From Gracilaria gracilis (lineage: Eukaryota > Rhodophyta > Florideophyceae > Gracilariales > Gracilariaceae), in assembly GCA_030374805.1 (NCBI GenBank), contig JARGSG010000094.1, forward strand, positions 124,001 through 188,000: a DNA stretch of 64,000 nt. The letters run 5' to 3'. This document shows positions 31,040 through 42,989 of this stretch, piece after piece. Position 1 is the first letter of the stretch. Each line of letters begins with the position of its first letter. Both the position numbers and the translations under genes were made by a program. Under the pieces are notes generated by a model, which made no database searches, had not been told where the DNA came from, and saw only the letters and a list, made by a program, of their open reading frames with translations.

Positions 31040-32011
31040 CTAAATATCGTCTGGTTTTTTTCCTATAAAGTGAGACTTCGGATTATCCATCACCAAAGCC
31101 GCAAAGGTTGGGTATTGAGCTTTTGACAATACTTTCATAATAATTCGCGATAGTCGAGCATGGACGATAGCATGTTCAGTATCACCTAGAGCTCTCACAT
31201 TCATGTAGCATTCAACCATCGCGTACCTTCCAATTGCTATTGCTACCCTCTGTCTCGATGCAAACAGCAACGAAATCAACAGGATCTTCAAAAGATAATG
31301 TTATGTGCGATCGTCTTACACAAATTTCATCAATTCTGCCACCAACTCTTGTTGTAGAAAAACAAGAACTACCAGCAAATTTGGAGTGCACCATCTGGCA
31401 TAGAACATCAGAAGTGGGTAATGCTTTCCAAGTGGGAGCATCCCATTTGAGTTCATGCTTTCTAATCGAACCATTATTGAGGAAGAACAATAGGTATTCT
31501 TTCGAATTGCAAGAGTCCCGTCATGCAATATAATCTAAAACCTTGGAAGTGAAAACACGTCTTTTGTCTTTACCACACTTCTTTTCTTCAATATCAACCT
31601 TTGATAGACCGGTTTCGTCGGCATCTACACCAATGTTGAGAAATCCGGTATAGTCCGCAATATAAATATATCTCATACCACTTCTCTTCTCAGTGCTAAC
31701 TGCAATTCTTCCCATTCGATTCTCAGTAACGGAGCACATAAGGTTTTCAATTCTGACGTTCCCTTTTTGTACAACTCCGTCAATATTACTCGGACGATGT
31801 AAGATATCTCCAGTACTACCTTCCATCCGTTCATTCCATGAGCTGCTTTGGAGAATGTTCATAGAGATTCTGGATTTTTTTTCGGAGATACAAAACTTTC
31901 TGACGCTCTGTTTCTTTTCAACCTCAGCGATGCACTACCGGAACTACTCAAAAATGGGTATATCTCATCATCCTTACTCTGAAAAAGCTCCGGCGCTACA
32001 CGTTTCGTCAT
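31040..32011 (-). pseudogene. Decayed protein-coding stretch of unknown family
   Basis: On the minus strand an ATG at 32009-32011 opens a natural-looking sequence (MTKRVAPELFQSKDDEIYPF, then SLRLKRNRASESFVSPKK). It changes frame at a T-run (A on the coding strand) near 31875. It then continues through SSSWNERMEGSTGDILHRPS, RSGMRYIYIADYTGFLNIG and, past a stop near 31521, LLFFLNNGSIRKHELKWD and ITLSFEDPVDFVAVCIETEG. A last part reads in a further frame to 31040. So there are at least three interruptions. The mix of short hydrophobic strands and GS/D turns recalls beta-propeller or nucleoporin-like proteins, but I recognise no family. It may be a dying host gene rather than a transposon. Confidence 0.4.
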
Positions 32012-32297
32012 AGTTGGTATTGCAATTTTTGCTTTTTCGCGAGCGTAGTAATGAAACTATCTCAACTCCTCACCATTGAGGGGTTCTATGTTAGGGTGGA
32101 CAGAATTTATCTTGAGTACATTTTTGTTTTTCTCTGGCACTTGAAGTGACATATGAAAAACGTTGTCGCCAATCTCAATCAAATCTCTTTAGAGTATCAG
32201 AATCTTGCTTTTAATTTGAGAGGCATTGATTGGTTTGGTTCGTAGCAATTGATTTAAAGCACAAGCGACATATTAATCACTATCGTAGTAACTATAG

Positions 32298-32573
32298 AGC
32301 AACTGCTCATTTGCGTCTCTGAAATTTGAGAAGCATGTACGAAAAATTTATGAAGATGAAGATGACTCTGACTTTGTTTTTGCTTTCAAAGAGACATTTC
32401 TGTGGTCTTGTATCTGCTTGTATGGTCAGAGTGGAATACAAGCCAATATGTACCCAATGCCCAGCAACACTGATCTATCTAAATCTGGACGAGATGTTTC
32501 GTACCGTAATATAGGTAAAGATGTATCAGTTCCTGAGGTTGCCCTCTCTCACTGCAAAATCACCTACCCGTGA
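32298..32573 (+). pseudogene. Exon-like or decayed coding stretch, unknown
   Basis: A frame open for 91 codons reads FASLKFEKHVRKIYEDEDDS followed by DFVFAFKETFLW and SKSGRDVSYRNIGKDVSV, ending at a TGA at 32571. It has no ATG at its start. It may be an exon or a remnant, divergent from the decayed gene at 31-32 kb. No domain is recognised. Confidence 0.25.
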
Positions 32574-33546
32574 AACTTTTGGCTTCCACGGTACACTCGT
32601 ATCACCTAAAAGTTGTCTACTGCAGCTCCTCACACACTTTTGAGGCTCCTACCTGCCAAAGAGTGGAAGTGACTTTTTTGGGAAATTTCTATAATCTTTC
32701 GTCCTGCACCCTGACAATGTGTCTAGTGCCAAAGTGACCAGTTCTTCGATGATCTCAGTCTATCTTTCAATATCCTCGCTGTTTCGAACCTCAAATTCAG
32801 TGACCTTCAAGAATATGAAAACGGGTAACTGATCTGTTTTTGAATTGGTTCATGTATAGAAAGATTGGTATACTGTTTATACCTATGATAATAAAGCCTT
32901 AATTTCAAGGAAACGTCTTGTTATAGGCGCCATCTTCTTTCCTTCTCACTTTTAAGGACGAGGCACAACAAGAAAGCTGTAGCTATAGATGCATACGAGT
33001 TAGGCAGCATGTTATGGGACATATCCGCTCCCAACGTTTAGAATCATATCAATTTACTTTTGAAGATAGCACTTCGAGATACATGCACCGTCTCAGATCA
33101 CTGCACAACATTTGTCTACAATAAAATACCCAAATTAAACGATACTCTGCCCTGCTGTTTAGGGCCTTATGATCATACGATATGACTTTACTCTGTACAT
33201 CAGCCCTACCATGTCAAACTGTTCTCAGAGAAGGATATATTTTTCAACTAAAAGCAACAGAAAAACTGTGAAAGATACCCTAGCGAAAGGGATGTAAATC
33301 TATAGTGTTCTTCATCTACTGGAGCAAGTGGGAAATCCGAAAAGCACGAAAATGCGGAAGAAAATTTTAGAGGTGCTGACCTGAATGGTTTTAATTGCTT
33401 CAGAATATTTGCCCCATTGTGACGTCAGACTCTTGTATCAATAGAGTAGTAACGCACTGTAAGGGCAAAACTGAAACGAAATGTTCAATCTCATGGTAGT
33501 GTAAGGATCCAAAATAAAAGGCTACAGTATTGTAAGGAGCTTGTAT

Positions 33547-33570
33547 GATATAAGCTCGCGAGCTTATATC
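33547..33570. repeat. Perfect 24-bp palindrome
   Basis: GATATAAGCTCG is followed at once by its exact complement, with no spacer. It lies in AT-rich intergenic DNA. Confidence 0.9.
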
Positions 33571-33961
33571 AGTCGTTTTCGACCTTTGTAGAAGACTTTT
33601 TAAGCAAATTTCACATTGACTACTTCAGAGAGCATCACAACATAATTGTACTTTTTCCTTCGCAGATATTGGTCATATAAGTTTGTAGTAATCATGACGT
33701 TCTTTAAATCGAGACACTTTAAGACAGAAAGACCCCACTAGTTTTGAAACTTATATCGTTTCAAAATTGCAAAAAATGGCGTTTTTGTGAAACTTTTGAC
33801 TTTTAAGGTGCTCGATATAACTATACTACAGTAGTTGCAAAAGTTATAATTCACTTTTCTCGTAGGCATGACAATGTTGAACAAACTTATTCACCTGAAG
33901 CATCCAAGAACTGTTTAGTTTCAGAACTTGTACCCTCAAAAGAAAGGACTAAAGAGTTCAT

Positions 33962-34010
33962 GTGAAAGTTATATAACTTATATGTATAAGTTTCATGTCA
34001 TAACTTTCAC
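33962..34010. repeat. Nested palindromes
   Basis: GTGAAAGTTAT at 33962-33972 pairs with ATAACTTTCAC at 34000-34010. Inside lies AACTTATATGTATAAGTT (33975-33992), itself an inverted repeat with a 2-nt centre. Together they could extrude as a branched cruciform or RNA stem. Confidence 0.85.
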
Positions 34011-34791
34011 TAATAATAAAGTTTTCTCTGACAATTCAGGGCTCTCGTAACATACGCGTGTCTACTTGCAACAATGCATTGTTTTAAAGATTTAGATCAT
34101 TATGGTTTTGAATTAGGCCAACAATTGAATGGTTTTTACGCATAGTCTATACTCTACAGAAATATGGCATTAGTTAGAAATGCATCACCTCTTCTTTTTC
34201 TGTACTACTTTCTTTCTTATGGTGTTTTCGAGTTTTCCGTGTGCTCCTGACGGAGATAGGTAGGGTGTATCTCAAGGACACATACTTTTCAAGAAGTGGA
34301 CACCTTGCATATGCAATTAAAAGAACTGTTGATTTCGTAATCAAGAGAAGGACATGCTACTTCTACCTTTTCTTTAAATCAATATTCAAATTATGTGGTG
34401 TTGCATTTGTCCCGAACGTAGTTGTGGATCTAGGTATTTTGTTCCCTGCATATCTACAGCGTGAGTGGTATAGTTCTGCTGAGTGTCGAACATTTATCTG
34501 GTGTTCATTTGGCCAAGAGTAAAGCTCAACATGGAAAATATTGAAGGCAGGGTACCGTGAAGAAGTATGTCGCGGATTCGAAAACGGTCTCAGAGATTGC
34601 AGAAAAGAGCGACAGAGGCAAGGGGAGATCTTTATTTTCGAACAAAGCCACATATCAATGGCAAATAATTTCATGTTGCAGATATGAATTACCAGAAAGA
34701 CAAGGTTAGAGAAAAAGCTTTATGAAATACTATATATAGCAGAGAAGCGCCCCTGAGCACTTGTGAATTTAACAAAGACATTGGGATTTGC

Positions 34792-35998
34792 ATGAAGCTA
34801 ATCAGAAAGCATATCTGTGAATACTTGAGAAGACACAAGGCTTTTATCGAACCGGACAGTTATGCAGTTTGCCGTAGATGTGAACGTCGAGTATTGAGAA
34901 ACATTTGCATTCATCAAGAACACATTATCTTAAAGTCATGGATGAATGAATATTCTGGGCGCACGAATCTACCCAGATGAGAGATATGAAAGTTTTTCCT
35001 CTTTTGTGCACCTTGCTCCACTTCTCTTCGCCGCGAAAAATGTCCAATGTTTGCTTTAGAAAACGGGTGGCCGTTTCTTGACAAAATTTCATTGGCGCTT
35101 TCTGCTTCATCGAAGTATGAAAGAAAGATGATAAGTCTTCGATTATCTTCCGTGTATGTGTTCAGATCTCAGGGTGGGTTTGGGCAGCGAGCCAGCAAAG
35201 GCTCCCCAGTTTCGGTCTCAATCCCAGTTGCTGACCTAGCCATAAACCTTCCTCGACGGCCCACCGTGACGTTCAAGATCTTGATAGAAAGGGGCCGAAC
35301 GATTGAAATTGATTCAAAACGAACTCGAAATGCATTGCATTGGGTAACACACAGCAATCATCTTTACGAAGACATCGAACTTGACGAGGATGTTTCAAAT
35401 GCAATAGATGTCATGAACTTTATTCCTCCCTACTCCTCACAAACAGACAGAAAAGCCAGTGGTGAACTTAGAGAACTTTTCATCAGAAAACAATCTGAGG
35501 AAAGCATGATGGAACATGTGGATCAACCATCTTCGAAAGATAATAAAAACGACACTCTTACTTATGATGATACTGATGATGAAGAAAATGATAATTTCAC
35601 AGGTAAGCAAATCTTAAGAGAACAACAAGGCCCTATTGATATTAATACGCTTATGGAGGTATCCAACAAAGTGATTACAGGAGTTGATGATAGCGAAAAT
35701 TCTTTGCATGCGCAGCTACTCATTGAACACATGTTAAGGTTTTTCCCTCATCTCCAAGCGCACAATTTGCCCTCTTATGATGCTTCAAAACACTTAGAAT
35801 ATTGTTTTCCTGTTTTATTTCCTTATGGGAAGGGTGGTCCGAAAACAATAGGATGTCATCTTGGGCTTTGGGCCAAAGTGGCGCTTTCTGTTCATTACTC
35901 ATCGTTCTTGAACGAAAGGGACTCTATATCCTTCATATACTCTGTTCTAAAGCGTAAGCGAATTAGTGAACTCTGTGCCTTTGCTCCTCTACAAAGTA
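34792..35998 (+). pseudogene. Helitron N-terminal region and start of Helitron-like domain
   Basis: Cysteine-rich N-terminal pieces (CRRCERRV near 34880; FCAPCSTSLRREKCPMFALENGW near 35000-35060, here named by its C-x2-C pattern) are followed by a 323-codon open frame. It contains LPRRPTVTFKILIERG, RNALHWVTHSNHLYEDIELD and an acidic stretch (DTDDEENDN), and ends in the conserved FPVLFPYGKGGPK with LGLWAKVAL and YSVLKRKRISE. These match the DUF6570 and Helitron_like_N regions. An in-frame stop lies near 34978. The frame is interrupted exactly at the TA target of pogo copy 2. Confidence 0.8.
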
Positions 35999-38057
35999 CA
36001 GGCGATCACTGTTATTAGTGTGGACCACACCAATTCCGAACCTCCAGTTTTCGAGCACCTCACAGGAATTTGTGTGGTCCACACTACGTCAGTGTCTACA
36101 CTAATAAATGTGCGATTTGATTAGTGTGGACCACACTAATTTACGGTTTACTGAAATAGTGTGAATGGTCGTGAATCTGCTGAGCCAACAACCTGATCGT
36201 TGAAGTTTTTTCGATACTTGCGAACGATTGCGAACGATTGCTTGTAGCTCATTGAAGAGCTGGCGCTCTTCCCATTGCTCATTAAGTTTCAGAGCCAGGC
36301 GGCATCGAATCATCGACTTCTGGGCATAAGTACCTCCGTCCCCGTCGCGTTGAGTGCTTACCGCCCGAACCGACTGAGCGGCTAACTTCAAAAAGTGCTT
36401 CTTGCCAGGATTTGACAACTTTCGCAATGCACGACCACCATCTACCCACATACTCTTTTTCAACATGCTCATCTTAGAATCATCCCATTCATTGCGCCAA
36501 TACGTTTTAACTTCTGGGTGACAAAACTGTCGGCTGGCTGGACTAGGTGAGTGGCATTACAGGGAAAAAGCAGATCTCTGTGTTACTTTCTGACAATGCC
36601 TTTCTCACTGCTTGTGTTAAATCATGGGAACTAACACTTTCCATATACAACACTATTTTTCTTCCATTTGGTGACGGTGCTAAAAACCTCTTCTCGCTAA
36701 CCCACTGAAGTAAAACGCGATTATCCTTCCATGCTTTTGGGCCAGTCCGATATGTGACTCCAGGCACATCGTCTGCCAATCCCCGAATAGGATAATTTTT
36801 GTCTACATTTTTGAAGATCATCATCGGTGTCTCAAGTCTTGCACTCGGTCCACCGGCTATGAACCCCATCATTGTCATGCCGTCTTCCCCCGGAACCACG
36901 TCTGCGTAGCAAACACATCCATCTCCAACAAGGGCCAGAGTCTTGTGGTCGTCCATATTAATGCAGAAATGCGTCTCATCTGCATTAAAGACGCCTTCTT
37001 CGCGCAATGAATTTGATCGAAACTCAAGAGCGATTTGGCCGAGATGATAGGCCATTTCTCTTTCAATTTGTTCCTGCTTTGCAGGTTAGACCATAAGTTT
37101 CCCGCACTGTGCTTGGCTGACAATATGTTTCCGTTCCATGAACGATTGGACCCATCGAACCGTGATTCGATTCGTTATCAATTCATTGGTTCGTGGGTCA
37201 ATAATGTGTCTATGGTACGCCCCAGAGCCTTGCCTTTTAAACAAGTGCAGAGCAAGGCGAGAAGGGAGCCTCATGTTGAATTTCACTCCCCATTTCCTCA
37301 GACTGTTGAACTCATCCAGCAAGTCATTTTGCAATGCTGCGACCCATGGGTCGTTTGTCGACCTCTTTCATTTGCTTTACAATAGTGACGCTTTAGTCCC
37401 GTCTTCGGGTGCTTGACGAAGGATATGTTTCGGCTTCTGGAGAAGCGGTCGTGTCCAATGACTAGTATTGTTCTGAGCTTTCAATATCTACTTGCCCTCT
37501 GAATGTTTGCCTTGTACGAGGATCGGAAGAATTGGGGGAAGGTACGAACTGTTCTGGATGTTATATGGTTTTCTCCGTTCTTGAAAGCATCTTCAACTAT
37601 CTAGCGTGCTATGGTGGCATGGTTTTTGTGTGTTAGAAGAACTTGTGGTGTTCTGTTGGATTTACCTGCTCCTTCGGGGTCGATATTGTTTGGTGCTGTT
37701 TGCGTATCATTGTTGACTTGTGGATTATTATCAATGGTGGTTTGTGTAGAGACGGAACTTGGGTCTGGATTCGCGGCAGTAGAGGTGTCAGCGAACGCAC
37801 TCCAGATGGGAGAAGCGTCAAGTGACATTAGGGCAGGGGACTTGGATTGTAGGGGAAGGGCTATGGAATGCTAGAAGCACTCGACATCTTGTGAAACTGC
37901 TTCTGATTTGGCACGCAATTTGAAACCAAACCTCCGCGAACTCGATCCACACTAATTATGAACGCGGTTGCTTTATGCGTGCGTAAATTAGTGTGGTCCA
38001 CACCATATGATGTCTCTACACTATTTTGGAACCCACAGTATTAACAGTAACCCCCTG
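35999..38057 (-). mobile_element. Pogo-type DNA transposon, copy 2 (2,059 bp), inserted in the Helitron
   Basis: TA at 35997-35998 and 38058-38059 flank the ends CAGGCGATCACTGTTATTAG (left) and, on the complement, CAGGGGGTTACTGTTAATAC (right). Subterminal palindromes of the family are at 36016-36032, 36122-36138 and 37989-38005. Deleting the element and one TA leaves Helitron codons running straight through (APLQ-SSSSRAILEVKA), which proves an insertion into once-coding DNA. Orientation is opposite to the Helitron. Confidence 0.92.
36101..37828 (-). pseudogene. Pogo-type transposase of copy 2
   Basis: It starts at MSLDASPIWSAFADTS (37828) and is homologous to copies 1 and 3. Readable parts are the N-terminus (37828-37601), the DNA-binding-domain end with VRWVQSFMERKHIVSQAQ (37334-37086), the catalytic core (37055-36543) and the C-terminus (36472-36101, with KLAAQSVRAVSTQRDGDG and LNEQWEERQLFNELQAI). 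The first Asp is present in FNADETHFCIN. The second site reads VLYMESVSSHD, with Glu (codon 36639-36641) in place of the Asp seen in copies 1 and 3. The third, NATHLVQPADSF, lies just past the core's open frame. At least four frame breaks or stops are present, so this copy is older than copy 1. Confidence 0.85.
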
Positions 38058-38059
38058 TA

Positions 38060-39465
38060 GTTCTAGTCGTGCTATTCTTGAAGTAAAGGCATCTCTATTC
38101 TCTTCTCTCCCGGCCTCAGTTCTAGCAAAGAAGAGTTGACTTACTACTCTGGTCAGGAATATTGAATGCTTCTTTCGGGACCCTGAGATGGTCTCCGGCA
38201 TTCTGGGCTTCTTTGAAAAGAAAATCTTGGGACTGTCTCACTAGATTCGGTCCATGCCAGCTTTTCTTGACCGTTAGTGCAGCAGATCTCATTGATCCAT
38301 ATGTCTATTACTAGGCAAATTTTTCTTCAATGATTGGAAAGGCAAGAGAGTTAACCTCCATAGAACTAAAAAATTCTCTTACGAAAAACCTGGTAGCAGC
38401 TGTCACCATATTTCATCGACGAGTACAATCACTGATGGATAAATTTATGTACGGACAAGCAAAACCGTTCGGTACAATTCTGGCATATCTGTGGAAAATT
38501 GAGCAACAAGCTCGGTTTTCTCCTTACCTCCACTTGCTTCTATGGTTAGAGAACAAGTGCCCGAATATTCTGGGAAGAGATGAGGTTAACCCCGATGACA
38601 TCGTTGATTTTGTGGAATTGTTTTGCACCGCTATTTTTCTTGATGACTTACCAACTCCACAGCGTCTTGTTCCACCTCGTCACCAATGCATTTCTCCTCC
38701 AAAACATGTTGCCCCCAATCTTTGCAGTTTCAGCTTCAAACCCGTAATCTTCTGAAATGAGGTACAAAATTCTTTCACGACCCTGCAATGAACTTGCTTT
38801 TGGATGGCAACATCGAAGGAAATCGAGAACTGAAGAAAATGTTTTTGGCCACCCAGTTTCATAAAGGCAATTTTTATTGCTTAGGGGGTCGCAATGCGTA
38901 TCGCTTTCTGTTTCCTTTTGGGTTGCAGTCCCATGGAAGTGTATCGTATCGCAGCACCTTCTCAGAAGAGAAACGACTTTTATCTCTCGCTCAGAAATCA
39001 TCAGCGTGCATAAACTCCACTCAACCAATGTTAATGGTTATGTGTCATTCTAACATAGATGTTACTGTAGTGACGGGAAGCTATATACTTGAATCAATAT
39101 ATGTACACAGTTATAATTCGAAGGCTGACAAAAACCATATATTTGACGCTAATTGGTAACCAAATATAAGGCTTTTAAGCAACGGGGTTGATGATAGGAA
39201 GTTACTGGGATCTATGGCTTATCATTCCGCTGGAGCAAGAGCAGTAAGTGCACAAGAAACTGTGAACTATCTACTTGATAACCCATTGATCTTTTGTTCT
39301 ACCTCAATGCAGAATATCAACACTGATTTTCTCCGTCACTTTGACGGTGCTCTGTCACTTGAACAGAACAGAAACCAAGAGGAATACAAAGAGACAGGAA
39401 TGAAAACGACAATCGTCCAAGACGGCCGTCCTACATGTCCGCAAACAGTCGAAGTAGCTCAATGA
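38060..39465 (+). pseudogene. Helitron Rep (HUH) region, decayed
   Basis: The Rep nuclease part of the Helitron resumes after the pogo insertion. FGPCQLFLTVSAADLIDP (near 38255) is the TLSAAD-type block. 38330-38755 carries TIFHRRVQSLMDKFM, FGTILAYLWKIEQQARFSPY and LHLLLWLENKCPN, where the family has a GSPHLH-type HUH motif; here the first His of the motif is Tyr. 38788-39159 matches the distal Rep block (SNIDVTVVTGSYILESIYVH), and 39214-39465 the SAQETVNYLLDNPL block. Several frame changes and stops occur. The replication initiator is therefore non-functional. The helicase that should follow is missing. Confidence 0.75.
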
Positions 39466-39657
39466 CTTTATCCAGTTCGAAAACATACTCAGGACTGATC
39501 TGTGCCCTGCTGGGCCATTTGTCTTGATCTTTCCGTAGTGTTTTTTGCTCCTGTTCAGTACCATTGTATTAGTGTTCGGAGTTAATGTCCGAAATTGGGA
39601 TGTGTTCTCCCTCTTTGGACTCGTTGCTCCGTGACGATGGCTGCAGAGTTTTGAGCG

Positions 39658-42634
39658 CTACTGGAAGTGGAAGGGCAAGTCCAATAACGGTGTCCTTGTG
39701 TAGTCAAACTGAGCTGTCAGAAACGTTTGATACGCGAACAAAAAAAGGTATGGCCGGTCGGAGGTCCATAATCCACCTGCAAAGAGTGTGAGTTCAAGTG
39801 TCGATCCCGTACAGTGCTGAGAATGTAGGAAGACGAAGCCGGACGTTTTGCTGGCTACCAAGACGTTCGTTTCCGACATTGGGGGTAGAACAACCGCACG
39901 GGCAACATGTATATTATTGGATGGGGTTTCCAGTTCGGGTTCTGGTTCCGGCGCCGAAGGTGCATTTGGTCCGTAGGCAAAAGAATGTATAGACAATGGT
40001 TTGGAGTGACGTAGGAGTATTGTCCGTTTCTGGGGTAGTATTGCCAAGACGTACTTGTCAATAAAGGAAGCACCGAGTAGTACGCTGGTGGAGAAATAAG
40101 AAACCACCAGGAACTGTACCGGTACGTTGCGGTCACCGATTCGGACCATAAGGGGGAGAACTCCTACGACGTCCATTCGGTTCTCCGACGCGTTCGTAAT
40201 TTGGAATCTTCGGTCGGGGTTTTAGCGCCATTTCGGATAAAGATGGCGTTCGTGAACCAAACACGACCCGACTCGGATGGAGTCCATTCGGTCTGTCTCT
40301 GACGGGGCGAGGCTAGGCCTCTGTGGAGGAGGCGATGCCTCTATGCTTCCTCCCGGTAGCTTTCCTTGCCAGGAGCAGGCTTCTCGACCAGCATAGCAGC
40401 CTGCCTCGGTCGTGGTGAGTACGTCGGGCGAGGCTGTCTGCCTCGGCGATATCCTAACTTTTCCTTTAAGGTATCAGGCTTCCGTCCAGTCTGGTAGGCA
40501 TCATAATAGCCTTCCTCGCGGGGTTGCTGATAATTAACTTCTCGTATGGCCAACAGCTTCTCCTTTAGGTCCGGTGGGAGCAACGGAAAGCAGTTGGGTT
40601 CTCGTGAAAGGCAGATCCGACACGGTCTAACCGGCGCCTTTCCCTGGGTTTGTTGCACCCGAAAGCTGGCAGGACTGGTGTAGAACCGAACGGACTGATC
40701 TGACGATAAAGCTGAGGGCGTAGTGGGAGGCGAAGGCGTGGAGAATGCACGGGATAACCCGAGGACATGTTCTTCGTCTTCGTTCGATACGGAATAGAAC
40801 GATTCTTATGGGTTATCGATACTGTGAATCTTCCGAGCGGTACGAGAGGACTCTTTCCGAGCGGCTGGTTTTTGAGTGTCGACCCGAACGGACTGTCTAC
40901 GTGAGGCACGATGGGTGTCTCCTTACGATTCCGTGTAACGGGCAAGTGCGTCATATCTGATGTTGGGATGCGAGGTGAGGTGATTCCTCACCTTTGACCG
41001 TATGGCGGGAAGGAGTCCTTTGGCGAAGGTTCCCTTCAAATTCCGATCGGTAAAAACGGTCCCACAGCGAAGCGCTTTCGTCCAGAGTTTCTCGGCGAAT
41101 TCCGTTTTGGACATGCCAGACGCTTGGTGGTAGAGGGTGACCTCTGCGGCCGCTTCGGGGATAATCTCATCCGTTGCGTATGTGGTCAACAGGAAGTTGA
41201 ATATCTCCTCGTACGTATGGAAAGACTCATCCCGAGTACGGTCGACAGCGCCAGACTCACCTTCGAGCCGTGACTGAACGAGAGAGGGTGCCGGTCTGGT
41301 CAGGTAAAATTGGAAACACCAGAGGGCCGCCCCCTCAGTGAGGCTGTTACGGTTGCAAGCGGTTTTAAAGCGCCTCAAGAAATTGAGAACTGATATCGGA
41401 TCTGTCCCGGAAAAAGAATGACCCTTCATCTGGACATTCAATTTCTCTTATTATCGCGCAAGCTTGCGCGCCACTCGCGAATTGTACGTCTGGCTCTTCC
41501 TGAGCAACCTGTACGTACGGTAATCCACCACTTTGGCGAACTTCTCGTTCAAGGGCCTGATGCGTTTCAGCATCAACCTCTCCGAATGGGAACGATACTG
41601 ATCGGACTCCTCCCTCTGTCGAGAACTGCGAGAATGCCAGTCGACTTCCGAATCCATGCAGTCGTCATCCCACGAGGACTCAGAAGAGTGCGAGTCTGTT
41701 CTGACTGATCGTCGCTTTCTCTGGCGGCGGCGATCCTTCCGTTTACGGGGCGCGTCATCCGAATCGGAACTTCCGCTCGGTCTACCCCCCCTGCGGTGGT
41801 GATTTTTCTCTCGCCGGAGGAATATCCTGAGTTTCAGCTCGGATCGTCCTGTCGGTTGACTGGCAGGAGGTACACTCCGGTCGGACCCTTCGTCGGGGCC
41901 TTTTTCAGTTCCGATCGGTTTTGCCTCTCGCCGCTAGCGAATGCATTGTCCGTATGTTCAATAAAGAATTTGGGTGTGTGGTTCGGTAGCTGAGCTACCA
42001 TTGCGGCCATTGTACTGTTCAGAGCTAACGTTGCAGGTTCCGAACGGTCCGTCCTCAGAATATTCCTGACCATATCGTGTACGATCGGTGGAATATCCTG
42101 GTGCAGAAGCGCCGGAATTCGGTCCTTGAGATACGTCTCCATGGCCGTGGGGACGTGAACCTCAATTTCCGTCCAGAGTCTCTGCAGGGCGTAGGGAGCG
42201 ATCCCTTCCCAGTGTTCCCGAGCGCTAGTCCGTTCGGTAAGGAGTGGGGGCGCGGAGCCAGTTGCACCCCGCGGCGTCTTCTCCTTTCCAAGAAAGGGGG
42301 CGAGAGCAGTTGCGTCGCCCTCGTTCCGTGCGGACTTTGACCTGTTACGTGTGGAGCCATCTCGGAGAATCCTTTCGGGCTCATTTGGAGGCGTGACGTA
42401 GGCCGTCGCGTTACTTCGATTGCTTCGACGGCCAACCGAAGCGGCATACGAAGCGGCGCGAATTATGACTGGTATGGACTTTGTGCAGAGTTTCTCGACC
42501 AAAGACCCTTCACCAATGTCTCCATGCAGAAGATTACTCATACTGTACGTATCAGTTCCAAGATCGGTTCTGCTATTCCGTACGGTCTCGCATTTTACAT
42601 CTAGGTCGGGATACCAATATGGTATAATGCACAA
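39658..42634 (-). mobile_element. Ty3/gypsy remnant B (gag and protease only)
   Basis: A fossil on the minus strand, in clearly more GC-rich DNA than its neighbours. Parts, right to left: a gag leader (about 41834-42634), retrotransposon gag domain (40923-41441, with FLRRFKTACNRNSL and TYATDEIIPEAAAEVTLYH), a Cys-containing gag end (40341-40658, CRICLSREPNC) and an aspartic-protease-like region (39658-40176, VVSYFSTSVLLGASFIDKYV). Reverse transcriptase, RNase H and integrase are absent. The left edge abuts the Helitron remnant. A few breaks; truncated. It could be the same lineage as gypsy D, by composition. Confidence 0.75.
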
Positions 42635-42639
42635 TAATG

Positions 42640-42985
42640 GAGAGAGTCCGAAGCAGTCTTGAGACGAGAGTGGCGGTGGCGTACAGTCGTGTGACTGTAA
42701 TGAGTCCGAACGGTGAAGGAGGGTGGAAGCACCGGGCAGTCGAAGGAAGATTGGACGGTTGGTATCATCAAGCGCGTACAGGTGCGGGCAAAAGGGTACG
42801 AACGGTCTGAGAAACCTTAGTAGAATATACCGTGCGGTGTATCATTAGTGCAAGCTGGAGAGGAAGACGTTCGGCATAAGATGCTTGTCGTTTACGATTA
42901 GGGCTTTGGGAGATCCGAGCTACAACTAAATATTGGGCCTGCGCCCCCTACTGACTACTGTACGATCGGTTTAATTTGCCTTGTC
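42640..42985. other. Spacer between gypsy remnants B and C
   Basis: GC-rich on the side of B, with no ORF. It may hold the 5' leader or LTR of B, but no paired repeat is available in the window to prove it. Confidence 0.4.
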
Positions 42986-42989
42986 ACTA

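Larger units (their letters stand above)
32574..34791. other. AT-rich stretch with palindromes, no defensible gene
   Basis: Short ORFs only. A 93-codon plus ORF at 34241-34522 has no recognisable domain. Two notable palindromic sites are listed separately. Confidence 0.45.
34792..39465 (+). mobile_element. Helitron remnant, 5' (Rep) half, split by a pogo insertion
   Basis: A rolling-circle transposon of which only the region up to and through the Rep domain remains. Coding sequence lies at 34792-35996 and 38060-39465, with pogo copy 2 in between. No Pif1-type helicase domain follows; at about 39.65 kb gypsy remnant B begins instead, so the 3' half is gone. No CTRR hairpin end was found. Confidence 0.8.
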
